A stretch of DNA of 64,000 nucleotides from Cytospora piceicola (Eukaryota > Ascomycota > Sordariomycetes > Diaporthales > Cytosporaceae): NCBI GenBank assembly GCA_023375675.1, contig JALQBC010000002.1:1798001-1862000 (forward strand), read 5' to 3'. This document shows positions 12,201 to 25,391 of this stretch, piece after piece (positions within the stretch are counted from its first letter, which is position 1; every line of letters starts with the position of its first letter). Below the pieces are notes generated by a model. It was not told where the DNA came from. It ran no database searches and saw only the letters and a program-made list of their open reading frames with translations. The position numbers and the translations under genes are program-made.

Positions 12201-12931
12201 TTAGGATATCAAGGCTAGATAGGTAATGCCAGGGTTGGGCTCTTCCGGTCTTCCGACTCGTTGTTCCCTACTTGGTATGTATACCACAGCACTGAAGATC
12301 ATCAGTAGCCGGGCGAGGCGCTGGTCTCAACGATCTCCAGCCCTCAGGCTCCACAGAACGCCTCCTGACGACCTCAGCCAACACACAGATAAGAAACAGC
12401 CAGCCTCCAGAGGTGTAACATAGCTCAGCCATGTGGCCTAGATAGAGACCGGTTCTGTCCTATCTGGATTGATCCTTCCATTCGACCAACCCCAGTATCG
12501 AAATCGTACGACGACAGCGTTGGATTCAAGACGCCAGTCGGCCAACGGCATCGCCTAGCTGCCAGCGTGTGACCAACAGGGTCAAGGCACGACATGTAAT
12601 GCACACGGGCGTGGAGCAGGACAAAGAGACCAATTGGTCTGCAATACGACAGTATACGCTTGATCGTCCTGATTCAAGCACAAGAGCTTCGATCAATAAG
12701 TGACTTTCCAAATCAGCATCAGCATCGCTTCTTTAACTTTCGGAGGCTATGAGGACCTTGATGGTCACCCCTGTTGCCGCAATCATAAAGATCAACACCC
12801 TTCGCCTAAGATTTCCCAACACAATGAGCATTAACAAAAGGAAAGGTTAATCTCATGAACCACAACGCTATGTTTACGAACGCGTCGCAATTTCGATCTT
12901 CATTGAAACAGCCCTCATTTCAAGAAATAAA
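9288..12931. other. 3.6-kb gene-poor region
   Basis: No convincing gene is visible. Directly upstream of the AN1 gene is a (GGT)n/(GTT)n tract at 9291-9329 in the presumed 5' leader. At 9836-9898 there is a degenerate GCGAGAT/GCGACTG repeat. Two overlapping copies of TACCTAGGTA lie at 10728-10745. Open frames of up to 172 codons (11.1-11.9 kb) overlap on several frames and strands without motifs and look random. A non-coding transcript cannot be excluded. Confidence 0.45.
9291..9329. repeat. (GGT)n / (GTT)n microsatellite
   Basis: An imperfect trinucleotide tract sits a few bases upstream of the AN1 start codon, in the presumed 5' UTR. Confidence 0.85.
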
Positions 12932-14794
<1,863 letters not shown>

Positions 14795-15420
14795 TGAGAC
14801 GAGGTACGATGAGCAATGCTGAGCAGAGAATCTATCCTGAGGCACAGTCAGTCAGTTCGAGTAAGCTGGGCATTTTCACACAGTACTATTAAGTTCCGAA
14901 ATCCCGAGCTTTGTATCAAACCCCACAGCCGGTACTCGTGAGGGGCCGTGAGTGTACGCAACCCATAGTTGGGGATTCGGGACATCTCCAAGCAGAACTC
15001 GGCGATATCGCGGCATTCGAGGGATGGGAATTGGGTTCTCCCCATTATGGAGGATGGGGTTAATGTTCATGGGGACATATTCATCAAAGAGTTCATAAGT
15101 CGTAAGGAATTTCAAGAAGGCCGGAATCATGGATCAAGTGCCATGGGAAGTATTGCGGTTTTTTCCGTCTCCTAAACCATTGTACAGGTTGGACTTCGGG
15201 TCAGGTACTGCACAGCGTAAATGCTGCTATGCAAATCTTTGCCCGAATGACTCCTAGCCTTCAGTGAAGCTGTGCACATGCAAGAACCACACGTCCGTTG
15301 CTGCTGTCGTTGTTATGATCCAGCCGTCCTGAGTCCGTCGATCTGATCCGATGCTGCAACGGCAGATGAAACACAGTCCTCCCTCCTTGCATTGCTTGCT
15401 GTCGGCGTTGAAGTTCACGC
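14795..15420. other. Intergenic region between two minus-strand genes
   Basis: This 626-bp stretch contains the promoter side of the formaldehyde dehydrogenase and the 3' UTR of the next gene. The short open frames at 14848-15130 show no family feature. Confidence 0.45.
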
Positions 15421-16316
15421 TTAGGTCGAGCCCCACATGCCCATTCCAGGGCAGGGGCCACTGGAAGCACCAGCACCGTCGTTTGGGGCAGATGGACCGT
15501 GAAGGTATGGAGGGCCAGCCCATTTAGGGCTGCTGGGGTTGCTGGAGCCCTTCCACTCGCCGAATTCCTTCTGGTAGTCCCTGGTCTCGTGAGATTGGAT
15601 CACAGGAGCCTTGGACTGGTCTGGTCCCTTGTTCTCCTTGCCAGCTGTGGGACGCAGTCAGTCTATATTGTCAAGTAATGTGAGGCGGCGCAACGATGGA
15701 TGCCCAGGTGAGGGTAAATCAAGGTGTATCAATGACCTACTCTCTGTTTTGGCCTCGGAAGTAGCCGACTTTTCAACGCCACTGGTCTTCGCGTTGTGAG
15801 TGGTGGTGTTGCGGCTGGCCTCCAACTTCATCTCCTTGCCGGTGTTGTTGTCGCCGATGATCTCAGCTGGTAGTTGTGATGTCAGCTCCAAGATCTTCCT
15901 GTCTTCTGTATGAACGCTGAATGTGGCCTGGTTTAAGGGATGTAGCGAGTGAGGAAATTAGGCACAAGGCAGGGATGGAAACCTCCAGGCTTAGGTAGCA
16001 TGGTAGCCACGGTCAGGTTGAACAGACTCTGGAAACGGAGTGGCTGCCGTAATGACGGAGGAATAATTGCCAGGCCAGAGATGGGGTAGATGAAGTAAAG
16101 AAGCAACGTCGAAAGGCATATATTGGCGGTGACAAAGACGGGAGACGGAGACTCGAGACTGGTGACAAGACAATGACGGGTCGCCGATGATGGCAGGGTG
16201 GGAAGGACAGCGAGCAAGAGTTGGAGCTTGCTGAGCTTTGATTACTTACAGCGGTCTTTCTTGGTGTTCTCGTCGGTGGCCTGGCCGACGGGGGTGGTGC
16301 TGCGGTTGGAAGACAT
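15421..16316 (-). CDS. Small disordered protein of unknown function
   Basis: I do not recognise the family. Three exons fit GT-AG rules and phase: 16250-16316 (MSSNRSTTPVGQATDENTKK), 15741-15866 and 15421-15644, giving 138 residues. Exon 2 encodes a polar segment (EIIGDNNTGKEMKLEASRN). Exon 3 encodes an acidic/Gln start, then EFGEWKGSSNPSSPKWAGPP and a Gly/Ser/Pro-rich end (GMGMWGST). No signal peptide, membrane segment or cysteine pattern is visible. The composition (Ser, Thr, Asn, Lys, Gly, Pro) suggests an intrinsically disordered protein. Intron 1 is long (383 bp), so an extra small exon there cannot be excluded. The coherent splice phases and continued polar bias support a real gene. Confidence 0.6.
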
Positions 16317-17519
16317 GATGGCAATGGCAATGTGGTTGATGAGTCTAGTCGACGATGATGGATTGGGAGCCGATGCTGCGACGTGCTTTGGTGTTGTTAA
16401 TGTTGGAGTGTTGGAGTGTTGGAGTGTGGAAGTTTCAAATTGTGAAGGTGCGAAGGTGTGGAGGCTGTCAAAAGGTAGAGTGGCCAAAAGGTTTATATCG
16501 AAGTCGACGTTCTCCTAGAAGTACCTAGGTAGCATAAGCATGTGTCTGCCCAGCTGTTGCTGTGTTACAGACGCAGGGAGCAAGCACCTGGGCCACCTGT
16601 GATTCGCACAAGACCTAGTGACTGGACTTCCCACCTACCTGGGCAGGTACCTTTGTTCCTATTCAAGACCTTCAGTGAGTCTATAGGCTTCTATGAATGC
16701 TTTCAGGGATGTCAAATACCGTGTCACGTGCTGGGTGTAGCAGAAGGCTATCGTCGTGCCTTCCCTCCTTCTCTCCACCTGGGCAGTCATAGCACTCCTC
16801 TGTCACAAGATATTGTCTTAGACCTCTGCCGTATCCCCTGTTTCTCTCCGTATTCACGTTTGCATGCCCACCCTTCTTTCATTACAGCAGCCCTCTTAGG
16901 TGATCTACTTTGATGGAAGTCCTTGGAGCGTGGAGAGATCAACATCCTAGGTGTCCCCTATGTTTCCTCATTATACCAATGAGTCACCATGAAACGACCT
17001 TTGTTTGCCGATAGATTTGACAGCGAGGGCGTCTTGGGTGATTTTGAATGATCCCTCTGAAACAGGGCCTGTCTCGCCGCTGTCTCTGTCAATTGATAGG
17101 TGTCATATGTCTCGATAAAACCTGGAGGGTGACCTAACATTGAATCCTTGCCCCATTCTTACCAACCCCCGGGGACTCGCATGATCTATCTGGGCAGTAT
17201 GCAACTTCGCCAGTTTCCGTCATGTACGATTGAACATAACATAGCCCAGTACGGTGTGGTAGAGGGGATATATCTATACGATGGTCACGAAAGCCAAAAT
17301 GGTGAGAGATATGGGGAAATAATATGTAGAGGCATTAGATAGATGCGTGCAAGTCCTTAATATTACACGGCATTATTCGTGGCGAAATCCGACTTCCCTA
17401 GCTCGAGAGTTAGACGGTAGTAATCCAATGCTGTTTCCGAACGAAAACAAATGAAACAGCAGAAATATGTATTCTGAAAACCTCCCAGACCCCACCACCC
17501 CCACCATTTACTCAGCAGC
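16317..17519. other. Intergenic region
   Basis: This 1.2-kb stretch holds the promoter of the small disordered-protein gene, with one TACCTAGGTA palindrome at 16522-16531, and the 3' region of the AA7 oxidase. No further gene is recognised. Confidence 0.45.
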
Positions 17520-19073
17520 CTAGGTAGAGTCTGGCTGGACGCTCTGGGGATTGTGAAAGATGTCGTTCGGATCCCACTTGGATTTTATTCCCTCCAAAGC
17601 TGGCAAGTTTCCCTCCCAATACTGCTCTTGTGGTATCCCAGGGATGTCCAGGTCCACATATCCCGGGTAAGTTCCCCTATACGTGGCGTTGGTAGGCAGC
17701 ATAGTAACCAGCTTGTCGTGGAAGTCACTCAGGAATGACCGGGTGGCATCCGACAGTTTGAGAAGGTCCACAGCATACGACTGATAGAAGAATATCTTGT
17801 TGCGGTGAGCGTACCCGGTGGCATTCAAGGGAACGTCAGCAACGGCGCCACCTGTTGCGTCGAAGATGATAAACCACAAGAGAGTGCCCTTATCCAGCCC
17901 TTGGGCGTACTCAAACAGGGCTGTGGCGTTCTCCTCTGTAAGTACGTCTTCTTGTCGGAAGCCAAGGCTTTTGGAATAAAAGTCACTTGGCGTGTTAGAC
18001 AGGTACAGTGCCTCTTTTTCGGCCCAATCCGCCAGCGAGCCGAGCCAGTCCATCAGAACGACAGTGCCGTTCTCTGGAAGGCGCTCTTGGATTCCGCTCG
18101 CTTCGAACTCTTCCTGTGTGCCATAGAAAGTTCCAGTGATGATGATACCGCCAGACCACAGTATCAGCTCGGTGCCAAACCGACGGTCCAGGTCCGGGTC
18201 GGCCACGAGATCTTGCCATGCCATGTAGGTGCTGGCGAGTTCTGCTGCATCTTCTCCGATGGCGAATTCAAAGGAGTACTGCACTACATCACCTGGTGTA
18301 GGGTGTGTTCTCATGACAAACTCAGTTATGATGCCGAAGCTTGCGCCAGCACCCCGAAGCCCCTAGTTTCGTCGTCAGCACATAATCGCAACAAAGTTGT
18401 ATCCGGAGGTGGCTTACAAGTAAGAGGTCAGAGTTCTCGTCTTCTTTCGCGCGGAGTATGGTTCCATTTGCTGTAACAACCTCGACCTCAACGACATGGT
18501 CAAGAGTTGATCCCCACATTCTCGACATGGGACCAAGACCGCCCTTTTTGAATCACACTCGTCAGTCACTCCTCTGTGTGTATCATATCTTGGGGGAGAA
18601 AACCTCACAATTGTAGCGTGTCCGCCAATTCCAACACCAGGGCATACACCGTGGGCGAAGGCACGGCCAGTTTCCGTGAGGTTCGTATCGATGTTTCCCA
18701 ACTTCATGCCGGCTCCGATAGTCGCGTACCATGTCGTCTCGTTCATGCTATACTTCTGAAGGTTGACCAGGTCGACAGTGAGCGCCCCATCCCCTAGGCC
18801 AAAATTCGCATAGGAGTGTCCACCCGACTTGGCCTGAACCTTGTACCCATTGTCGGCGGCACACTGGACAGCCGCGGCAACCTCGTCAGCGGAATTCGGA
18901 CGGATCACGGCGTGAGGGGTGACATCGACGGCGAGGTTGAACCGGTTCACCCAGTCGAGCTGGTAGGAGAAGGTGTCCAAGATGTCGGTGGCGAATGCTA
19001 CACAGTCTGACCTGCCTGCGCAGATGTTGCTGAGGCAGGTATTTAGCGAGGCGAGGGCGGAGAGGTTGACCAT
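17520..19073 (-). CDS. FAD-linked oxidoreductase, BBE-like / AA7 oligosaccharide-oxidase family
   Basis: Exons 18609-19073, 18418-18543 and 17520-18362 (all phase 0) encode 477 residues. The N-terminal half is a PCMH-type FAD-binding domain. It carries the His of SGGHSYAN and the Cys of HGVCPGVGIGGH, the two residues that attach FAD bicovalently in this family. The middle contains GPMSRMWGSTLDHVVEVEVV and, after the second splice, GLRGAGASFGI. The C-terminus has the berberine-bridge-enzyme motif KWDPNDIFHNPQSV. Related fungal enzymes oxidise the anomeric carbon of oligosaccharides, or act in secondary metabolism; the substrate cannot be told from sequence. Six or more NxT/NxS sites fit a secreted protein. 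However, the visible N-terminus (MVNLSALASLNTCLSNICAG) is not a clear signal peptide. A TATATAG lies just upstream, near 19098. Confidence 0.88.
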
Positions 19074-20516
19074 CTTGAAGGAGTTGCTGAGGCTTCTATA
19101 TAGACCATGGACTTCTGAGAAGGCTTGGGAACGCTTATTTGTGGATCCTTGACCAACTCAAATAGTCGTGATGCTCAGTGGAAGACAGACGTGGCTCGCT
19201 AGGATGAAGAGAAGCTGCTCAGCACTCCAAGTCACACGGTGTTTGCCAGCTCTGCTACAGTCACAAGCGACAGTGTGTGACCATTCAAACGATCGTTGCG
19301 GATGACGGTGCTGTGCAATCCTGGTACATATAACGCCACATAGTTGGTGCCATGTTACACATGTGGAAACCAGAGTGCTCCATATCAGTCCCCCTGGTTT
19401 TCACCGCTTCTGCAGCACTGCCAGGTAACAGGCATGACTACCATCATACCAATTGGCTTTTCTTTCAAACCAACGGGAACACCGGAGATATAGAAAACTG
19501 GCTTCACGTGGGCCCTTGGGCTCTCTATTAACCAGTTAACCTTGGGAAATGTGGATCGTGATCACGACTCACCAAGCGCCGTCGGCTTGATCTGTCAGCT
19601 TGATAGGTTTAACAAGGCGAATGCCCAGCCTATCAGAAGGTGCAGGCAGCTTCGCTTCGTCACAAAGATGATAAAATTACCTGCAGGGCAAACCCCCCAC
19701 TCTTGAGGCCTGATCACCTACGTAATAAATAGGCGTGTCTGAAGCGGTGGATAGCTGATAAGAAGCACAACCTAGGTGGATAAACTTGGGGTTAGGGTCG
19801 TATATACTCATACCTATATTACTATAAGGCTTCATGTTTTCTTGGATCAACATTTGTACCCGATCTTCAGTAAAATGTAACACCTGCCACCTCTAAGACA
19901 CACGAACGATATAATACGAGAGTAACTTTGAGTACAGACGTCCTAAATCTGCCAGATTTGGCTACTGAAGACGATGGGAAATAGGCGAGTGTCGCTCATC
20001 TCTTTGCATACATGTACTGGCCGTTTCAGGATGAGGCCGAGGATTAATAACAACTTCTCTAGCATAGACTGCCCAGGTGTCGATTAGTTATTCTGAGACA
20101 TATTCCCTACGTTGTGGCCGGGAGAAGTCACAGTCCTTATTTGGCGGATAATTATCATAGGCGCAACTTCAAGACGAAAACGAAATTATCTACTGATGTA
20201 GAACTTGTCAACATTGAAATGGAACTCATTTGAATAGGGTCAACGAGTCAACTGATTGTAATAGTATAATAGAAACCTAAATAAGGCCTTAAGCTCTTAT
20301 GCATTAGTTTTGTTTTTGCTGTTTCTTCTATCCGGGTACACCAATTTCTCCGTATAATCAGAACCTGACTATCCGCTATAGATTAGTATATACCTAAGTA
20401 GATTATCTGTAGCCCTTACCTGGGCTCCATTCCTTTCTGTAAAGACCGAGACTATTACAGAAGTATCACCCAATCAAAGATGGCAAAGCGACAGTTTATA
20501 CGATCCAGTGGGCTTC
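19074..20516. other. AT-rich intergenic region
   Basis: This 1.4-kb interval lies between two divergently read genes. It grows AT-rich from about 19640 to 20460, with no open frame of note. It is not as strongly depleted in CpA/TpG as the block at 53-60 kb. Confidence 0.45.
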
Positions 20517-23367
20517 ATGGCCTCGGACGAGGTCACATGAAATATCAGCGTGGCAGAAGACTCGCTGAGCGCCAGCGTCAAGCTGCGGGAAGAACTCAGC
20601 GAGAAGTGGGACGATGGAGAAGACCTCGCGACGCGCGTTGGATTCCCGACGGACCCTGAAAAGCTCCGAAATCTCACAGCCGACCTCGATAGCCTCATAT
20701 CGTGGAAGCAGAAGCTCCAGGAGAAGTCAGGCGAGCTGAAGACAAAGCTCGAGCCAATATTGGATGAGCTCCAGAGGCTGGCTATAGCGAGCGCCGAAGA
20801 AGTCGAGTCGTTCAGCGAGGACAACAGGTCGGCTATAGCCGCAACGGTCCTGCGATTTCTCCCGCACGTTATCACAGACCTTCATGATGTCCTGAACAAG
20901 TATCCCGAACTCGGAAAAGCCCTCGGGGGCGAAGTCGCCAAGCTCCAGCAGAGCCTAGTGGTGCCGAGTCAGCACATGGACCAGAAGCAGCTGGATGAGC
21001 TTCAGGCGCGGCTGGCCAGCCTCGAGTCAAGGTTCAGGACAGGAGGCCGAGAAAATCACGCTCGAGAAAGATAAGGCCATAGCCGACCAGGCTATCAAGA
21101 AGCACATAGAGAGACACGCCACTGACATAGAGCTCTATGAGAAACAACAGGAGAAACTGGCCAAGGCTATAGCGGATCTCAAGATATCGAGGAGTGAGAA
21201 ACTGGCACTCGATGCCGAAGTCGCGGACCTCACCGGGAAATGGGACCGGGCACTGGAACTGGCGAGCAAGTATCGACAGGACAAGGACAATGCGGAAAGC
21301 AGTCTTCAGGCCTGTGAGGCTGAGGTTAAGGAAAAAGACAATATGATCGCCGAAATCAATGGGCGAATGTCGAAGGTACTAGGGACTGGCCCTCCAGGCA
21401 GGACCTTGAGCAGCACGACGCGTCTCATGGAGCAACAGGCACAGCAGCTTCAGCAGTCTCGCCAGGAGGAGAGAGACCAGCACGCACGCCAGCTGGAGCA
21501 AATGAAGGCCACACACGACGCACTCTGCAACGATCTTCGAACACAGGTCCACGAGCTCTCGCGCGAGAGGAAGGAGGCCATGGCCAAGGTTTCCGGCTGC
21601 GAGATTGCTCTCGAGAAAAAGACCAACCGGTGCGAAAAGCTGCGGGCAGCCAACGAGAAGCTGATGGCCTCAAAAAAACGACACAAGGCGAGCCTCAGAA
21701 AAAGCGACAGAGAGCGAGCCGAGACACTAGAGGAGATACAAAGGACCCGCAATGACAAGAACCAACTTCTCGAAGAGAGAGACCAGGCTGTTGATGAGAG
21801 AGACCAGGCTGTCGCGGAGAAGAATAGCGCCACTCTGAGAGCAGGAAGCCTACTGACTGAGCGCAACCAATGGCAAGACAGGTGCGGAGAACAAAGCAGG
21901 ATGCAGTCACCACAGGGGGCATTGCAAGCATCCCGTCAAGAGTGCAGTAACCTGCGACTCGAGCGCAATACTCTCCAAGATAAGTTGAATCGCAGATCGA
22001 AGGATATCGAGAGTCTCCAGAACAAAAACACTGCGCTTGAGGCATCCTCCCTCGAGAATACTGCGAAGATTGACCGTCTTAAAAAACAGCAGCACAAGTA
22101 CTAGTGTGATATGGCTGAGAGAGGCGAGGAACCCCATAACCTTGGAGCAAAGACCGCGCAGCTTGAGGCACAGGTAAAAGATCTGGAGGAAAAGATCCAG
22201 GAACGAGATGACACTATAAGCCAGAACAAGGTGGCCCTTCGAGGGCAAGCAACGAGTCGAAAGCACTTGGAATCACAGCTGAAAGACGAGATCACAGAGA
22301 GGGTAGCAGAAGAAGAGAACCTGACTTGCCAACTGAACGAGGTTGAGAGGAAGTTGACTGCCAAAGTCGAAGATGAGAGCCGTACCAATGCGACCCGCGC
22401 TGAGGCAATGGAAGAGCTCATCGAAATGCACTCTCTGGGAGACAGAAACGCCGAGCTGGAGACGCAGATGGACGCACTCCAAAGGCACAGTGATTCAGAC
22501 TCCACAAGGTCCGCGGAGAAAGCTGTCCGAATCCGCACCTTCTTGACTAACATGGCCGGGTGCAAGGCCCCAAACACCGGGTTTGAAGGTTTCCTAGCAG
22601 CTATTTCTCAGGATGACTACAAGTTCTGTAGTATTCCTGCTCCAGAAACTCCATGGAGAGTCCTCCAGTCGTGGATTGGCAGCGACAACACTGCGGACCA
22701 ATCAGCTGCGATCCATACGCCTACCATGAGCACAGAGATGGCTATCTTCCAGCTTCAAGGAGCGGCCGTCTTGGGATCCCTCCATTCCCAGCGCTGTGAG
22801 TCCATCCTGGAGAGCCTTATCGAGAACCTCAGCCAGCCTGGAAGAGTCAGCATACCAGTACTCATCTTGGCCGAGCTCGCCAACAAGGTTGTAAGTTCCC
22901 TGGGAGACATGGCCACGCGAGGCTTCGAGTTTGGGCTTGCGTTTTAGGTATTGATGAAGCTCTTGGAGCACCGTCTACCTATCGTAATGCCTTCCACCCC
23001 CGGATGGCAAGCCTACAGGGACTCGCTATCGGCTGAGCTTGCAAGCCACCGGTATGGCACTGTCTTCATGATCGTACAGGGCAACTCCCTGCTCTGCGAC
23101 AGCGAGCTATGCCGAAATTTCGGCGAGAACCTGGCGGTTTGCTCAGACAGAACCTGGGAAAACGTTGCATTGCTTCACATCCGCGATCCAAGCGTTCGGT
23201 TGGTTGACAAATCGCGAATGAAGTTTCTCAGTATGGGATTGCGAATTCAACCAGCCGTAGGACAGGTTGCTATTGACCTGCAGCTTTCAAACAACCTATC
23301 ATGGTTCTTGCAGCACATTCAGGAAGTAGTACCAAGTAGAAGTAGTTATATTTCTCTCTACTCCTGA
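20517..23367 (+). pseudogene. Gene A: long coiled-coil protein with two in-frame stops and a frameshift
   Basis: I do not recognise the family. From ATG 20517 the frame reads MASDEVT, meets TGA at 20538-20540, then continues as clear coding sequence (NISVAEDSLSASVKLREELS). Near 21026-21045 the coiled coil (LDELQARLASLESRFR) continues only after a +1 shift (QEAEKITLEKDKAIADQ). A TAG at 22102-22104 then interrupts the same frame before AERGEEPHNLGAKTAQLEAQ. A good 57-bp intron (22891-22947, GTAAGT to TTTTAG) explains a further apparent stop. If read through, the product is about 930 residues: roughly 670 of charged heptad coiled coil (Lys/Glu/Gln-rich) and a globular C-terminus (LPIVMPSTPGWQAYRDSL). 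The two stops are each one C-to-T step from CGA or CAG. It may be a pseudogene, or the stops may be recoded. Its end lies 2 bp from gene B. Confidence 0.65.
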
Positions 23368-23369
23368 CA

Positions 23370-24911
23370 TCAAACCTTGTCATACCTCGGATAAGGCCTG
23401 TAGTTATCCCCTCCCCTTCTTCCTCCCTGTCCTCGCCATTGTCCACGTCCCCGTGCCTGCCCGTGTCCACGTCCACGTCGCTCTGGTAAAGGAGGCCCCT
23501 CGTGTTGAGGAGACCTACTCTGGAAACCGGGGTTTAGGTAGTGCGGCTGGCGTGGATGTGCTCGAGCTTATTGCCGAGGAGGGTCTTGGTCGCGGGAGGT
23601 TTTCGGGCGGTCTTCCCGAGCCATAGAAGTTCGAGGGGCCAGAGGTGGCTGTCTCGCGCTGGGAGGAGGTGGCTGTTCCTCAGCGGTACCAGCTGCCTGC
23701 TCCTGGTAGGTATCAGGAGGTGTTGGACGGTTTGTACCTGTGTTCTCCCTGTTGTTCTTTGAGCCCTCGTCTTCAGCTGTGCTTGGTGGTAGAGGGGGGA
23801 CAAATCCCTCCACGGCTTGTATTTCTATACCGAATGACCTGAGAGCCCCAGTTGTCAGGAAGGACTCGTCCTCGTCTTCTCCCGACAATTCAGCATTGAG
23901 TTGAAGAGCCGTATCGAGCTTAGTTTCCCAACCAGAGTCTGGCTGTGGGAACACAGCTTCGTAAGGCCGCTCTGGGCATTCACCCTCGATCGCCCGATGA
24001 TAGAACACGGCAAAACTCTGTCCCTCAGGTAAGTCGCTCCGAATACTGCCGCCCCAACTTTCTCGACCGTGCATGGACCCAGACGGTTGCGGCAAACACT
24101 CCATCCCCTCCAAGTTAAATGTCCGAATGGTGTCTGAGTGGATGCCGACTGCAGGGTTTCGCAGTCGAACAACTGCAACGAAGATGTATGAGTACTCTTT
24201 GCCAGCACGGGCCGTGAACTTGTAGATTTCCTCCAGGCTCAGAGAAACCCATTTGCCTATTGTGAAATTGACCTGGATAATCCGAGGTGCATTGAAAAAG
24301 GCCGCTCCTTCCTTGATGTCGTCTTCTTTGACAACCAAGGGGCGCATGACCCGCCCGTCCATAAACGACTGTATTGTATCTTCCTTGCTCGTGTCCCATG
24401 TCTGGACAGATAGACTTGCTCGTTGTTCAGGAGTGACGAAGTGTTCGCCTTGGGTCCACACTTCTGTACCCTTCTCTCGGGTGCAGATGGGCTGGTAGAA
24501 TTGGAATTCCTCATCTTTCCAAAACAGGTCTGTCATTGCGTGGCTGCGGCAGAGAACCTCGAAGGCGCGTGTGTCCTGCCCCGGCGTACGCGACAGTGTG
24601 CTTTGCAGTACTTCAAGCGCAGCTTCACGCGCCCGCGAGATGGCCTCTGGGGATGTTCTGTCCAGATTGAAGTCGCCCCAGAAATATTTCAGGACCTTTG
24701 CCAGACTTCCTGTCGAGTTCTGGTCAGGCCACTGTTGTTCAGGGACATGGACGTAAACGCGACGGTAGAGCGTGCATAAGGCATCAATTCCTGCGATAAG
24801 CTCGCGACCCTCAGAAGGTACAAGCGCGTCCGACGGCCATGTCTTCTGCAGGTTTACAGCTATAGATCCGATGTTGTTCCAGACGGATCGAATGTCTTGT
24901 AAGGAGTCCAT
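23370..24911 (-). pseudogene. Gene B: unknown protein with RGG-rich tail behind an in-frame TAA
   Basis: I do not recognise the family. From ATG 24911 the frame is open for 447 codons. A mixed alpha/beta region (for example FNAPRIIQVNFTIGKWVSLS and EYSYIFVAVVRLRNPAVG) is followed by an acidic segment (ELSGEDEDESF) and a Pro/Gln/Thr-rich linker. A TAA at 23568-23570 interrupts the frame. The same frame then runs 65 more codons to TGA 23370-23372 and encodes an RGG/RG-rich tail (ERRGRGHGQARGRGQWRGQG, then YRPYPRYDKV). This is typical of RNA-binding proteins, so the tail was surely coding until recently or still is. TAA is one C-to-T step from CAA in a Gln-rich stretch. It is divergent from gene C with a 480-bp shared upstream region, and convergent with gene A. 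Confidence 0.65.
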
Positions 24912-25391
24912 AGTTGCAGTTTCGGTGGTTGTTTAATATGAAATGTTTCGAAGGTAGTAAGGTAGTAAAGTAAGTACGGTAATTATAAGCGCCTTATAAG
25001 TGTTGTTTATAAGCAGCTTTATATGTTTAGGTTTTAGTTAAAACAGTAGAGATAAACTTTGAAGTAAAGGTTTAAAATCTAACGCCTTCCAGGGAGTTGC
25101 TAGGCATGAGATGCAAGTACCAAGTACCGAAGCTGTAGAGTACTCAGGTAGAGATTAACCAGGTGTTTTAGTGCTACCTGTAGCTATTAATGAAAGTAAG
25201 AGCCCCACAGCGCGTAATCTGTTATACTTTACTGTCGCGTCGGGGACCCTTTTCTGTCTCTGTTCTTTTCACCACAACTCTCCAGAAATTGTAAGTTCAA
25301 CACCATACCTACTCATCATACGAATCACAGAACTGACGAAACTTCCCAAGCGTACTCATCTATCTATCGAGAATACTCGATTTCATTCAGG
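24912..25391. promoter_or_regulatory. Shared divergent upstream region of genes B and C
   Basis: This 480-bp interval lies between the two start codons. The part next to gene B is AT-rich, with AAGTAAGGTAGTAAAGTAAG repeats. Next to gene C there is a pyrimidine-rich stretch (TTTTCTGTCTCTGTTCTTTTCACC near 25250-25275, shown as description only). The layout allows co-expression of B and C. Confidence 0.4.

Noticed and set aside
22945..22947. TAG in gene A taken as a further nonsense codon
   Set aside because: It is the acceptor end of a well-formed 57-bp intron (GTAAGT at 22891 to TTTTAG), so splicing removes it.
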